DNA of 64,000 bases, taken from the NCBI GenBank assembly GCA_014804005.1, contig JAAVAP010000013.1, forward strand, positions 14,302 through 78,301. The letters are read 5' to 3'. Positions 28,166-37,278 of this stretch are shown here, piece by piece (position 1 is the first letter of the stretch; each line of letters starts with the position of its first letter). The position numbers and the translations under genes were made by a program. The notes beneath the pieces are model-generated. The model saw only the letters and a list, made by a program, of their open reading frames with translations, was not told the origin of the DNA and ran no database searches. The DNA comes from Treponema sp. Lineage in GTDB: Bacteria > Spirochaetota > Spirochaetia > Treponematales > Treponemataceae.

Positions 28166-29014
28166 CTATCTCAAGAGCGCGAGTACGTTCTGAGACTGTG
28201 AGTTTGCCTGTGCGAGCATCGCAGTGCCAGACTGTGTGAGAATCTGGTTTTTCGTGTACTCGACCATTTCAGAAGCCATGTCCGTGTCGCGAATGCGGCT
28301 TTCGGCGGCCTGAAGGTTCTCAGCAGCAACGGCGATTCCATTGGAAGCCATCTCGAAGCGGTTCTGGTATGCACCAAGATCCGCGCGCTGCTTTGAAATG
28401 TTCTTGAGCGCTTCGTCAACGGTTCCGATTGCCATGTTGGCGCTTTCGGGCGTGGCGATGTTGAGTTGCTGTTCGTCGCCCTGTGTTCCTTTGAGACCAA
28501 GGGCTTCGGCCGTCATCGTGCCAATGTATACGCGGGCGTTCTGATCCATGTTTGCGCCAATCTGGAATTGCATCACTCGGTCGGATTCGGCGGCGAAACT
28601 GCCCGTAAGCATGTTCATGCCGTTGAATTGCGCCTGGCTTGCAATGCGATCGACTTCGGTGACAAGCTGTGAAACTTCCACCTGAATCTGCATGCGATCC
28701 TCGTCGGAATAGATTCCGTTCGCGGACTGCACGGCGAGCTCGCGCACGCGCTGAAGGACATCCGTAGTTTCCTGCAAATATCCTTCCGTCGTCTGGATGA
28801 ACGAAACGCCGTTTTGGATGTTCCTGTTCGCCTGGTTCAAGCCGCGGATTTGCGCGCGCATTTTTTCCGAGACTGCAAGTCCGGAAGCGTCGTCGCCCGC
28901 GCGGTTGATTTTTTCTCCAGAACTAAGTTTTTCGATGTTGCCCATAATCGCTTCGTTGGAAACGCCCAGCGTGCGGTTGGCATACAAAGCACTCATGTTG
29001 TGATTGATAATCAT
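28166..29014 (-). CDS. flaB: Flagellin (FlaB class)
   Basis: [83 protein letters not shown]-terminal [19 protein letters not shown] ggaggg. Confidence 0.96.
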   Translation of the reverse strand: MIINHNMSALYANRTLGVSNEAIMGNIEKLSSGEKINRAGDDASGLAVSEKMRAQIRGLNQANRNIQNGVSFIQTTEGYLQETTDVLQRVRELAVQSANGIYSDEDRMQIQVEVSQLVTEVDRIASQAQFNGMNMLTGSFAAESDRVMQFQIGANMDQNARVYIGTMTAEALGLKGTQGDEQQLNIATPESANMAIGTVDEALKNISKQRADLGAYQNRFEMASNGIAVAAENLQAAESRIRDTDMASEMVEYTKNQILTQSGTAMLAQANSQSQNVLALLR

Positions 29015-29119
29015 TTTAAGCCCTCCATGATTTTTGTACGACATCGCTTCGTGCGATGCGTTCTGCCTTAAGCGGGCGAGGCCGGTTTTTGCGCCCCCGG
29101 CACAGGTTTCAGTCCCTTT

Positions 29120-29182
29120 CGGCAGGAAAAAACATTCCAAGCACACGCATTGACGTTGCGCCTGAAACATTTTTTCCTGCCG
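29120..29182 (-). promoter_or_regulatory. Inverted repeat in the upstream region of flagellin 28166-29014
   Basis: Perfect 13-bp arms cggcaggaaaaaa (29120-29132) / ttttttcctgccg (29170-29182). Confidence 0.45.
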
Positions 29183-29534
29183 CCTTGCGGCCATGGATTC
29201 GGCTTTCTGTCAAAGATCAAAGCGCGCTGAAAACACGCTTTCTTCCCTTTATTTTAAGCGGATTTCGATGATTTGTAAAGTGGGGCAGGGCAAAAATTCC
29301 GCTTTTTTTTGCAAAAACAGCCGCTTGTTAAAGCGGCGGACTTTTTGTGGAAGAGGATTGGTTTGTATGCGCGGATTCGGCTTGTGAATTTTCGCGGCTT
29401 CAAGTTTTCTTCCAAGAAAGGCATCTGTTTTGACTTGAAAAAACTTTTCGCGCATTCGCGGCGAAGCATGGTCATGAATGCACGTTTTGTGCGATTCGCG
29501 TCATGCTTCGCCCCAATCCTGTTCCAAAGGTCGG

Positions 29535-30395
29535 CTATCTCAAAAGCGAGAGAACGTTCTGGCTTTGAGAGTTCGCCTGCGCGAGCATCGCTGTTCCAGC
29601 CTGCTGAAGGACGGAATTCTTTGTGAACTCGACCATCTGGGTTGCCATGTTCGTGTCGCGGATGCGGCTTTCGGAAGCCTGAAGGTTTTCGGCGGAAACG
29701 TCCAAACCTTTCACGGCGTATTCCATGCGGTTCTGGTACGCGCCGAGATCCGCTCGCTGCTTGTTGATTTTTGTCAACGCCGCGTCGATCGTGCCGATTG
29801 CGCGGTTGGCGTCATCCGGAGCGGCCAAAGAAATCTTTGTTCCTGTTCCGAGTTCGCGTACTCCGAGAGCCTCGGCTGTCATCGTGCCGATGAACACCTG
29901 CATGCGCTGATCCATGTTCGCACCGATGTGGAACCACATTGAGCCTGTGACGACGTTTTCGCCGGTAGACTGCGCGAATCGGCCTGTGAGCATGTTCATG
30001 CCGTTGAACTGAGCCGCGCTTGCGATGCGATCAACTTCGGAAACGAGCGCGCTCACTTCCACCTGAATCTGCATGCGGTCCTCGTCGGAATAGATTCCGT
30101 TTGAAGACTGAACGGCGAGCTGCCTGATGCGCTGCATGATGTCGGTGGTTTCCTGCAAGTAGCCTTCAGTCGTCTGAATGAAGCTGATTCCGTTCTGCGC
30201 GTTTTGGCTGGCCTGATTCAATCCGCGGATTTGCGCGCGCATTTTTTCCGAAACTGCAAGTCCGGAAGCGTCATCGCCTGCGCGGTTGATTCTTTCGCCC
30301 GATGAGAGTTTTTCCATGTCCTTTGAGAGACTCAAGCCCGTGACTCCGAGCTGACGATTGGCAAACATTGCCGACATGTTGTGGTTGATAACCAT
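29535..30395 (-). CDS. flaB: Flagellin (FlaB class), second copy
   Basis: [82 protein letters not shown]; ends [13 protein letters not shown] aaggagga. Confidence 0.96.
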   Translation of the reverse strand: MVINHNMSAMFANRQLGVTGLSLSKDMEKLSSGERINRAGDDASGLAVSEKMRAQIRGLNQASQNAQNGISFIQTTEGYLQETTDIMQRIRQLAVQSSNGIYSDEDRMQIQVEVSALVSEVDRIASAAQFNGMNMLTGRFAQSTGENVVTGSMWFHIGANMDQRMQVFIGTMTAEALGVRELGTGTKISLAAPDDANRAIGTIDAALTKINKQRADLGAYQNRMEYAVKGLDVSAENLQASESRIRDTNMATQMVEFTKNSVLQQAGTAMLAQANSQSQNVLSLLR

Positions 30396-30452
30396 GGTAT
30401 TTCCTCCTTGGAAATATGTAGCGCCGCCGCGAAGAATTCCGCGCCGACATAA

Positions 30453-30470
30453 GGCAAAATCCTTTTTGCC
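30453..30470 (-). promoter_or_regulatory. Candidate CsrA-binding hairpin in the upstream/leader region of flagellin 29535-30395
   Basis: Minus strand GGCAAAA-AGGA-TTTTGCC: perfect 7-bp stem presenting an AGGA tetraloop 58 nt upstream of the ATG; SD also contains AAGGAGGA. Confidence 0.5.
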
Positions 30471-30945
30471 CAAAATATAAAAATGCGTTTCCGCATAACA
30501 AGGCTACATCCACGCATTTTTATACTGAACAGCCTGAAGTCGGCCTCATACGAGGCTTTTTTTCTTCATAACTCTTCGATTTTATTTTCGGCAATGCGGC
30601 GAAAAAACTTTAGCGAATTTTCGCAATTTTTTTCGTTTTTTTTGAAAAAACTTGAGAAAATTCGGATTTTTCGATGAAATTCGCCAAAAAAGAGAAAAAC
30701 GGCGAGGGGAAAAGCGCAGTTTTTCCAAAAATATCATTCCCTCGGCTTTGGGCAAAGGATCTTGCGGACAAAATTTGTTCACCGGGAAAGGAAAGAGTCG
30801 AGAATGCGCGCAGGATTCGTTCCCGACGATTTGCGGCAAGAAATTTGACGGACAAAATCATTTGCCGACGGTTTTGAAGAGGCGGCCTTTTGGCAGGGAG
30901 TTCGTCCCCCTTGAAATTCATTTGAAAAACTGCTATCATTTCGCC

Positions 30946-31605
30946 ATGAAAATTTATTTGGCCACGGGAAATATCGGCAAAAAGCGCGAGTTTCAGGAAA
31001 TACTGCGCGGCTTTGACGTGGTGATTCCGAGCGACGAGAAAATCGAATTCGAGCCTGAGGAGACGGGCGAAACTTTCTACGAGAATTCCATGATAAAGGC
31101 GCGCGAATTGTGGAAAATAGTGCGCGCGCCCGTAATCGCAGACGATTCAGGGCTTTGCGTGGACGCGCTGGGCGGCGCGCCTGGGATTTTTTCTTCTCGG
31201 TACGCGGGTCCTGATTTCATGCGCGGGCTTCCCGACGGAAAGAAGATTCCGCAGGACGAGCAAAACCGGCTCTTGCTTGAGCAGGTTTCCGCCGCCATAA
31301 AAAGCGGAATCGACGCATCGCTTTTTCCGAATGGGCCACGTTCGTGCCGCTATGCCTGCTCGATGGTGCTTTTGTTCAGCCCCGAGCGTTTTTTCATTGC
31401 GCAGGAAACGATGGAGGGCGCGCTTGTGGAAAGTCTCGCGCTCGCTCGCGGGGAGGGCGGATTCGGCTACGATCCGATTGTGGAGCTTCCTTATATGGGC
31501 GGAAGGACTGTGGCGCAGCTTTCGCCCGAGGAAAAGAATTCCATTTCGCATCGCGGAAAGGCCTCTCGCGCCGTGGTGTCTCAGCTCGCGGCTTCTTTTT
31601 CCTGA
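30946..31605 (+). CDS. rdgB: XTP/dITP diphosphatase (RdgB/HAM1 family)
   Basis: MKIYLATGNIGKKREFQEIL; FEPEETGETFYENSMIKARELWKIVRAPVIADDSGLCVDALGGAPGIFSSRYAG; GEGGFGYDPIVELP. Confidence 0.95.
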   Translation: MKIYLATGNIGKKREFQEILRGFDVVIPSDEKIEFEPEETGETFYENSMIKARELWKIVRAPVIADDSGLCVDALGGAPGIFSSRYAGPDFMRGLPDGKKIPQDEQNRLLLEQVSAAIKSGIDASLFPNGPRSCRYACSMVLLFSPERFFIAQETMEGALVESLALARGEGGFGYDPIVELPYMGGRTVAQLSPEEKNSISHRGKASRAVVSQLAASFS

Positions 31606-32549
31606 GCCATCCTCCTTGCGTAGTTCAAGTAGGTGGAAACTTTGTGCGCGCTCACGTTCAGGGCTTTTGCGACAGTTTCGTTGTCCGCGGAAACCCTGTA
31701 GTTGCATTTTTGCAAAAGCCTGTTTTTCCTCTTCCAATTGTTCAGCTGATAGTTCAGCTTGCGCTTTTGCTTTTCGTATTCCGCGCCGCCTTTTTCCATC
31801 CGCGAGATTTCTTCCCTGTACTTGCAAATGAAAAACCACGCCTTGTCCCGCTTTTGGACGAGGCTGTCGTGCCGCTCGCTTTTTTCGACTAGCGTGTTGC
31901 GAACGTCGTGGATTTTTTCCATGAAAGTTTCCTTCGGGCATCCGCAGAAGTCGCTGATTTTTTCGATTTGACCGTCGTCCATGTACCATGCGGATTTCAG
32001 CGCGAGCACCAGCGCGGAGCGTTTTTCGTGAAGGCTGTTTTGCGCGATTGTGGCGCGTCCTTGTTTTGCGAAAATTTTCCCGATGTCGCGGAATTCTTCT
32101 TTTTTGCGGGCTGCGAATGCGCTTGCGTCCGGGAAAATTTCCTTGCGAATCCTGCGGCGTTGCGCGACGCGCCCTGAGGGATTCGCCACTTCGAGCAGCG
32201 GCTCTTCCTCGCCGTTTTTGAACTCTTCTTCGATGGAATTTTTCATCGCTCTTTCGCCGCGCGCGTCCTCGATTCTTTTTTTCGCCCAAGTGATTTTCAT
32301 TCCGGGAATTGAATAGAAAAGGTACGCGCCGAACGGACTTATCCGCTCGTTGTGGCGTTCGATCATCGTCTCGAATTTCGGAAGGGCTTGCAGCAGGAAA
32401 TCGCTCCTTTCGTCTTCGTCCATCGTCTGCAATCCGAATCTGGCGGGATTCGTGTAGAGGATTTCCAGCACTTTCATCGCCGCCTGGTTCTTGCCGATTT
32501 TTCCCAGCGCGACCAGTTCTGGCAGGGAGTCCAATTCGTTTTTTTGCAT
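31581..32549 (-). CDS. Conserved hypothetical protein with sigma-like/HTH-like C-terminus
   Basis: 322 aa from MQKNELDSLPELV; basic coiled region and terminal ADNETVAKALNVSAHKVSTYLNYARRMAQE resembling an HTH; 25-nt convergent overlap with rdgB. Confidence 0.55.
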   Translation of the reverse strand: MQKNELDSLPELVALGKIGKNQAAMKVLEILYTNPARFGLQTMDEDERSDFLLQALPKFETMIERHNERISPFGAYLFYSIPGMKITWAKKRIEDARGERAMKNSIEEEFKNGEEEPLLEVANPSGRVAQRRRIRKEIFPDASAFAARKKEEFRDIGKIFAKQGRATIAQNSLHEKRSALVLALKSAWYMDDGQIEKISDFCGCPKETFMEKIHDVRNTLVEKSERHDSLVQKRDKAWFFICKYREEISRMEKGGAEYEKQKRKLNYQLNNWKRKNRLLQKCNYRVSADNETVAKALNVSAHKVSTYLNYARRMAQEKEAAS

Positions 32550-32728
32550 TCGCAGCTCCTTATCATTTGATGAAGTTGTTGATGCAAGAATTGTGCCAAG
32601 CGAATTGATTTTTCTTGGAAAAACAAAGATTGACGGATGTTCGCCTAAAGACGAGTCAAATTTTGCTTGAATCGAATGCAACCAACTCGCCTCGGATTTT
32701 TTTTCCTCGGGAATTTTTCTTTGCTAGA

Positions 32729-33730
32729 TTAAGAATTGAAAATCTTCGAGAATTCTTTTATGACCTGCGGAATCAACGTGTCGATTTTTCCGTCAACGTT
32801 CATTCCGCTGGCGTTCTTGTGCCCGCCGCCGCCGAATTTGGAAGCGACCGCGCTCACGTCGATTTCGCCACGGCTGCGGAATCCTCCCGTGCAGGACGCG
32901 CTCGTTTCCTGCCGCAGGAATACGGCGGCCTCGACGCCTTCCGCGCTCAAAAGGGCGGAATAAAGCATGTCGCTGTCGCGGCCTTCCTGTCCGTAAAGTT
33001 TTGTGTCTTCCATGGTTTCGTATGTGAGCGCGAGCTTTCCGCCGCAATGAAGTTCCGCGCGGCTCAAAAGCGTTCCGAGAAGTTTGCGCGTGTTCCATGG
33101 CTTTCCGCCCGAAATTTCCTCGTAGGTTTTTCCGGGATCCGCGCCCGCGCGAACAAGCCGCGCCGCGAGTTCGAAAACTTCCGCGCTGTTTTGATGAAGA
33201 AACCTGAAGAATCCTGTGTCCGTGGAAAGACCGAAAAACATTATTTTCGCCACGCGCTCGTCGGGAACGCCCACGATTCCCTCGTAAAGCATCTGCATCA
33301 GGCACACGGCTGCAGGGCTTGTTGAATCGATTATGCTTTGCGCGCCGTTGTCAAGCTCGCATCCTTCGCTTGTCTTGTGATGATCGACGATGAACGTGTC
33401 GAAGCCTTTCAAGTCATGGCCGATGTCGCCGAGCCGCGAAAGCTCCGAACAGTCCACGATGAGAAGCCCCGTGCCCGCCTTGTCGTCATTGCTCATAAAA
33501 GGAAGCGAATCCGTGAAAAGCCCTTCGTATTGGCGGATTTCCGCGCGCTTGAAAGGTCCTTGATTCAAGAGGATAAAATCTTTTTTTAGGAATTTCAAGA
33601 TTTCCGAGGCGACCAAAATACTTGAAATGCAGTCGCCGTCGGGATCTTTGTGCCCGGTCACGATGAAATTGTCGTGCGAGCGCAAAAATTCCTCGTAAGC
33701 GGAAATCTGTTCAGAGCCAAGAATTTTCAT
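32729..33730 (-). CDS. DHH/DHHA1 phosphoesterase (NrnA-like oligoribonuclease/pAp phosphatase)
   Basis: NFIVTGHKDPDGDCISSILVASEIL; LLIVDCSELSRLGDIG; DTFIVDHHKTSEG; C-terminal GGGGHKNASGMNV. Confidence 0.9.
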   Translation of the reverse strand: MKILGSEQISAYEEFLRSHDNFIVTGHKDPDGDCISSILVASEILKFLKKDFILLNQGPFKRAEIRQYEGLFTDSLPFMSNDDKAGTGLLIVDCSELSRLGDIGHDLKGFDTFIVDHHKTSEGCELDNGAQSIIDSTSPAAVCLMQMLYEGIVGVPDERVAKIMFFGLSTDTGFFRFLHQNSAEVFELAARLVRAGADPGKTYEEISGGKPWNTRKLLGTLLSRAELHCGGKLALTYETMEDTKLYGQEGRDSDMLYSALLSAEGVEAAVFLRQETSASCTGGFRSRGEIDVSAVASKFGGGGHKNASGMNVDGKIDTLIPQVIKEFSKIFNS

Positions 33731-33760
33731 TCGAACGAACGGGCGAAATTCGACCTTGGA

Positions 33761-34186
33761 TTACAGTTCCAACTCGATCGATTCCGTGCCGCTCACGTCC
33801 TCGACCTTGTTTTCGTTGGCGATTCCCCAAATCGGATCTGAGTGATTCGTGGGAACGGTCAAAAGCACTTTGAGAAAGTCGCCGCTTTTTTTGACAACCG
33901 TGATGTAGGCGGTCGTGTTCGGCGGAAGCTTTCGCACCAAAAGTTTTTTCACTTCGCCGGGGCGATTACGCGACCAATTTTTTGGAATCGTGACAGTGCC
34001 CATTTTGTTGTGCGGCTTTCCGTAGATTACGATGTATGCGTTCTGCGAATCCAAAATCTTGTAGATTGGCGTGCTGTAATAGGAAATTTCGGATTTTCTG
34101 TGTCCGCCAGAATTTTCCTGCGCGACAATCGGCATTGCGAGCGCGGCAACAAGAGCGAATATGAATGTCGCTTTTCTTAAGTTCAT
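33761..34186 (-). CDS. Secreted hypothetical protein
   Basis: Signal peptide MNLRKATFIFALVAALAMPIVAQ; 141 aa. Confidence 0.6.
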   Translation of the reverse strand: MNLRKATFIFALVAALAMPIVAQENSGGHRKSEISYYSTPIYKILDSQNAYIVIYGKPHNKMGTVTIPKNWSRNRPGEVKKLLVRKLPPNTTAYITVVKKSGDFLKVLLTVPTNHSDPIWGIANENKVEDVSGTESIELEL

Positions 34187-34580
34187 TTTAAACCTCCGTG
34201 TGGGAAATGTCAGTTTGTTTTGAAAGTCCATTCATTGTACCACAGATTTTTTTTTATGTAAAGACTTTTTTCTATTTTTATCAGAAAGTGAAAAATTATT
34301 AGGGAATTGTTCCGAATCCGTTAGGGAATTCGTCAAAAACCTTGAGGTTTTAAACGAAAACCTTTGAGGTTTTAAACAAATTCCCTTGAGGTTTTGGACG
34401 CTTTGTCAAAATTCGCGCCTGCGTTCGTGTCATTTTCTTTATGCTGCCGGCCGCCTTTTTCTATGATTTTATTTTTATGCGGATTTTCGCGAAACTATGC
34501 TTTGGCTGGCAAATCCAATGCTTTTGACAAATTCCCGAAAAACACTTGCAAGAAATGCGGGTTTACATTAAAATAGAAGA

Positions 34581-35477
34581 ATGAATTTCTTAATAATTTA
34601 TGACGCGGAAAATGTGGCGCAAAAAAACACCCTTGTCGATTTTCTTGCGGAAAAGGAAATCGCTTCGAGCGCGTTTTTGCTTTCGGAAAATTCGCCGGTG
34701 CAGCTGGATTCGGTTCCTTCAAAATTGGAAGGAATTACTCATTGCGCGATTTTGGACAAAAAACTGCTCGGAAAAAATTTTTCGTTCGCGCTGGGTTTCG
34801 CTCTTGGAAACGGAATGTGCGTCTATGCGCTGAAAACCGGAATGATAAAGAATTCCGAGGGCTTCAAGAATCTGCGCAGTTTCGGTACGTTTGAAGAATT
34901 GGATTCGTTCTTCAAAAAGAACATCGATAAAATAGTCGAGGAGGACGTGAAACGCCGCGCGTGGAAAAAACTTTTCGAAAGCGGAAATCCTTTTATGCCG
35001 GATTCGTTTGCGATTCACGTGGAAAAGGACAACCGCGAAATCGTGCAGACTTACATCGACGCGGGAATGTCGCTGAACGAGCGAACTTCGCTAGGAACGC
35101 CTATGCTCAACGTTGCGATTCGCGCCGAGCAAGTGGACGAAGTGAAATGGATTTTGCAGCACGAAGTCGATTTGGACGCGGTTTCAAAGGATCGCGGATA
35201 TTCCGCTTTGATGGATTGCGTTTGGAAAAAGAATTTGGAGCTCGCGAAAATCCTCGTGGAAAAGGGCGTGAATTTGGACTTCACTTCCACGGACGGACAG
35301 AGCGCGCTCGTGCTCGCGGTGGGCGAAGGCAACGTGAAAATAGTGGAACTTTTGGCGGAAGCCGGAGCGAATCCCGACAAGGCGGACGCTTTGGGAATGA
35401 GCGCGTACGGCTACGCGAAGCTTTTTAAGCGCGACGACATCGTTCAGATTTTGGAAAAATATCATCATGAAAACTAA
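34581..35477 (+). CDS. Ankyrin-repeat protein
   Basis: C-terminal ankyrin repeats (GTPMLNVAIRAEQVDEVKWILQHEVDLDAVSKDRGYSALMDCVWKKNLELAKILVEKGVNLDFTSTDGQSALVLAVGEGNVKIVELLAEAGANPD). Confidence 0.85.
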   Translation: MNFLIIYDAENVAQKNTLVDFLAEKEIASSAFLLSENSPVQLDSVPSKLEGITHCAILDKKLLGKNFSFALGFALGNGMCVYALKTGMIKNSEGFKNLRSFGTFEELDSFFKKNIDKIVEEDVKRRAWKKLFESGNPFMPDSFAIHVEKDNREIVQTYIDAGMSLNERTSLGTPMLNVAIRAEQVDEVKWILQHEVDLDAVSKDRGYSALMDCVWKKNLELAKILVEKGVNLDFTSTDGQSALVLAVGEGNVKIVELLAEAGANPDKADALGMSAYGYAKLFKRDDIVQILEKYHHEN

Positions 35478-36723
35478 AAGCGTGGTCGCTTTTACGGGCG
35501 GCGGCACGGGCGGGCACATTTATCCCGGGCTTGCCGTGGCGGATTTGCTGCGTAAGAAATTCGCAGGGCGCGAAGAACGCCTGCGAATCGTTTGGCTCGG
35601 CTCGCGCGGAAAAATGGACAGGAAAATCGTTCAAAACGCGCGAAGCAGTTTTGGTGAAAATGGCTCGAATTCTGCGGACGAAAATTCAGCAAATCTTATC
35701 GATGCTTTTTATGGAATCCCGAGCGGAAAGTTGCGGCGTTATTTTTCCGTAAAAAATTTCTTCGACATTTTCAAAATTGGATTTGGATTTTTCGCGGCGT
35801 TTTTCATTTTGCTCAAGGAAAGGCCGTCGTTCCTTTTTTCGAAGGGCGGATTTGTGAGCGTGCCGCCTTGCCTTGCCGCGCGGATTTTGGGAATAAAAGT
35901 CTACACGCACGAATGCGATTTTACGCCGGGGCTTGCGACGAAAATCAACTCGCGATTTGCGCACGAAATTTTTCTTTCTTACGAAGAGACGAAAAAATAT
36001 TTTTCGTCCGCCGCGCAAAAAAAGCTCGTTGTTACGGGAAATCCTGTGCGCGAAGTTTTTTACAACGCGAATCCTGAATTTGGAAGGAAATTTATTTTCA
36101 ATTACGCGAACGAAAATTTGGAAAAGGAAAATCTTTCGGATGCGCAAGGGAAGGAAAATTCCGCAAATCTTGAAAACGAAAAGCCAATCCTGCTTGTGAC
36201 GGGCGGCTCGCTCGGCGCGGCGCAGATAAACAGTCTCGTTCGCGAAAACCTTGAATGGCTTTGCGAGAATTTTGTGCTGGTTCATCAGACCGGGCAAAAT
36301 GGTAATGCCGAAATTTCTCAAGGCGCGAGCGTCGCCGTAAAAAACAATTATCATCCTTTCGCGTTTATTTATGAAGAAATGCCGCATGTCTTTGCGGCGG
36401 CGGATGCCGTTCTTTCCCGCTCGGGCGCGAATTCGATTTGGGAAGCCGCTGTTTTGGCAAAGCCGATGATTTTGCTTCCGCTTGAAGGGGAGGGGACGCG
36501 CGGTGACCAAGTGGACAACGCCGAATTTTTTTCGCGGCAGGGAGCGGCGATCGTAATCAGAAAGGCGGACGCTTCTTCGCAGAAATTGCGCGACGCGCTT
36601 TCGCTCGTTTTGAAAAAAAATGTCCGCGAGGAATTTTCTTGTGCGTGCAAAAAAATCGTTGAAAACGAAAAGCCCGGCGAAAAAATTGCCGAAATTTTGT
36701 TCACGGAAAATTTCGAAAAATAA
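35467..36723 (+). CDS. murG: UDP-N-acetylglucosamine--N-acetylmuramyl-(pentapeptide) pyrophosphoryl-undecaprenol N-acetylglucosamine transferase
   Basis: VVAFTGGGTGGHIYPGLAVADLL; THECDFTPGLATKI; LVTGGSLGAAQIN; SRSGANSIWEAAVLAKPMILLPL. Confidence 0.95.
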   Translation: MKTKSVVAFTGGGTGGHIYPGLAVADLLRKKFAGREERLRIVWLGSRGKMDRKIVQNARSSFGENGSNSADENSANLIDAFYGIPSGKLRRYFSVKNFFDIFKIGFGFFAAFFILLKERPSFLFSKGGFVSVPPCLAARILGIKVYTHECDFTPGLATKINSRFAHEIFLSYEETKKYFSSAAQKKLVVTGNPVREVFYNANPEFGRKFIFNYANENLEKENLSDAQGKENSANLENEKPILLVTGGSLGAAQINSLVRENLEWLCENFVLVHQTGQNGNAEISQGASVAVKNNYHPFAFIYEEMPHVFAAADAVLSRSGANSIWEAAVLAKPMILLPLEGEGTRGDQVDNAEFFSRQGAAIVIRKADASSQKLRDALSLVLKKNVREEFSCACKKIVENEKPGEKIAEILFTENFEK

Positions 36724-36752
36724 TTCGTGCGGAATGTTTTTATGGGAGGAAT

Positions 36753-37199
36753 ATGATGAATATTTTAGACTGCATTTTTTTCGCGTTTCTTTTGATTTTC
36801 GCGGTGCGGGGATTCGCGCGAGGATTCATCAACGAGGTTTTCGGAATCGGAACTTTGATTTTTTCGCTTTTCTTCGCGTTCTGTTTTTGCGACGCGCTCG
36901 GCGCAGTTTTCGCGCATTCGATGAACGCGACGCTTGCAAAAGTCGTGGCGTTTTTCGCGATTTTCGTTGCGGCGTTCATCATCATCAAATTGATTCAAAT
37001 GCTCGTAAAGCTGATTTTTTCAGGGCCTATTTTGAAAAGCCTTGACAAGACTCTCGGCTTGATTTTGGGGTTTTTGGAAGGCGCGGCTTTGGTGGTGCTC
37101 GTGCTTTTCGTGATGTCGGAACTGAACGGCACGATTGATTCCGAATCTTTGAGAAGAGGAAGCGCGCTTTCGAATTTCATAAACGGAATTCCTGTTTGA
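36753..37199 (+). CDS. CvpA family membrane protein
   Basis: MMNILDCIFFAFLLIFAVRGFARGFINEVFGIGTLIFSLFFAF; four hydrophobic segments. Confidence 0.8.
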   Translation: MMNILDCIFFAFLLIFAVRGFARGFINEVFGIGTLIFSLFFAFCFCDALGAVFAHSMNATLAKVVAFFAIFVAAFIIIKLIQMLVKLIFSGPILKSLDKTLGLILGFLEGAALVVLVLFVMSELNGTIDSESLRRGSALSNFINGIPV

Positions 37200-37278
37200 T
37201 TCTTGCGTTGGTTTTTTCCGGGAGTTCGCATGCATTCAGCATTTTCGGAAATCCTGAAATTTATGTGAAGTGTTAAAA

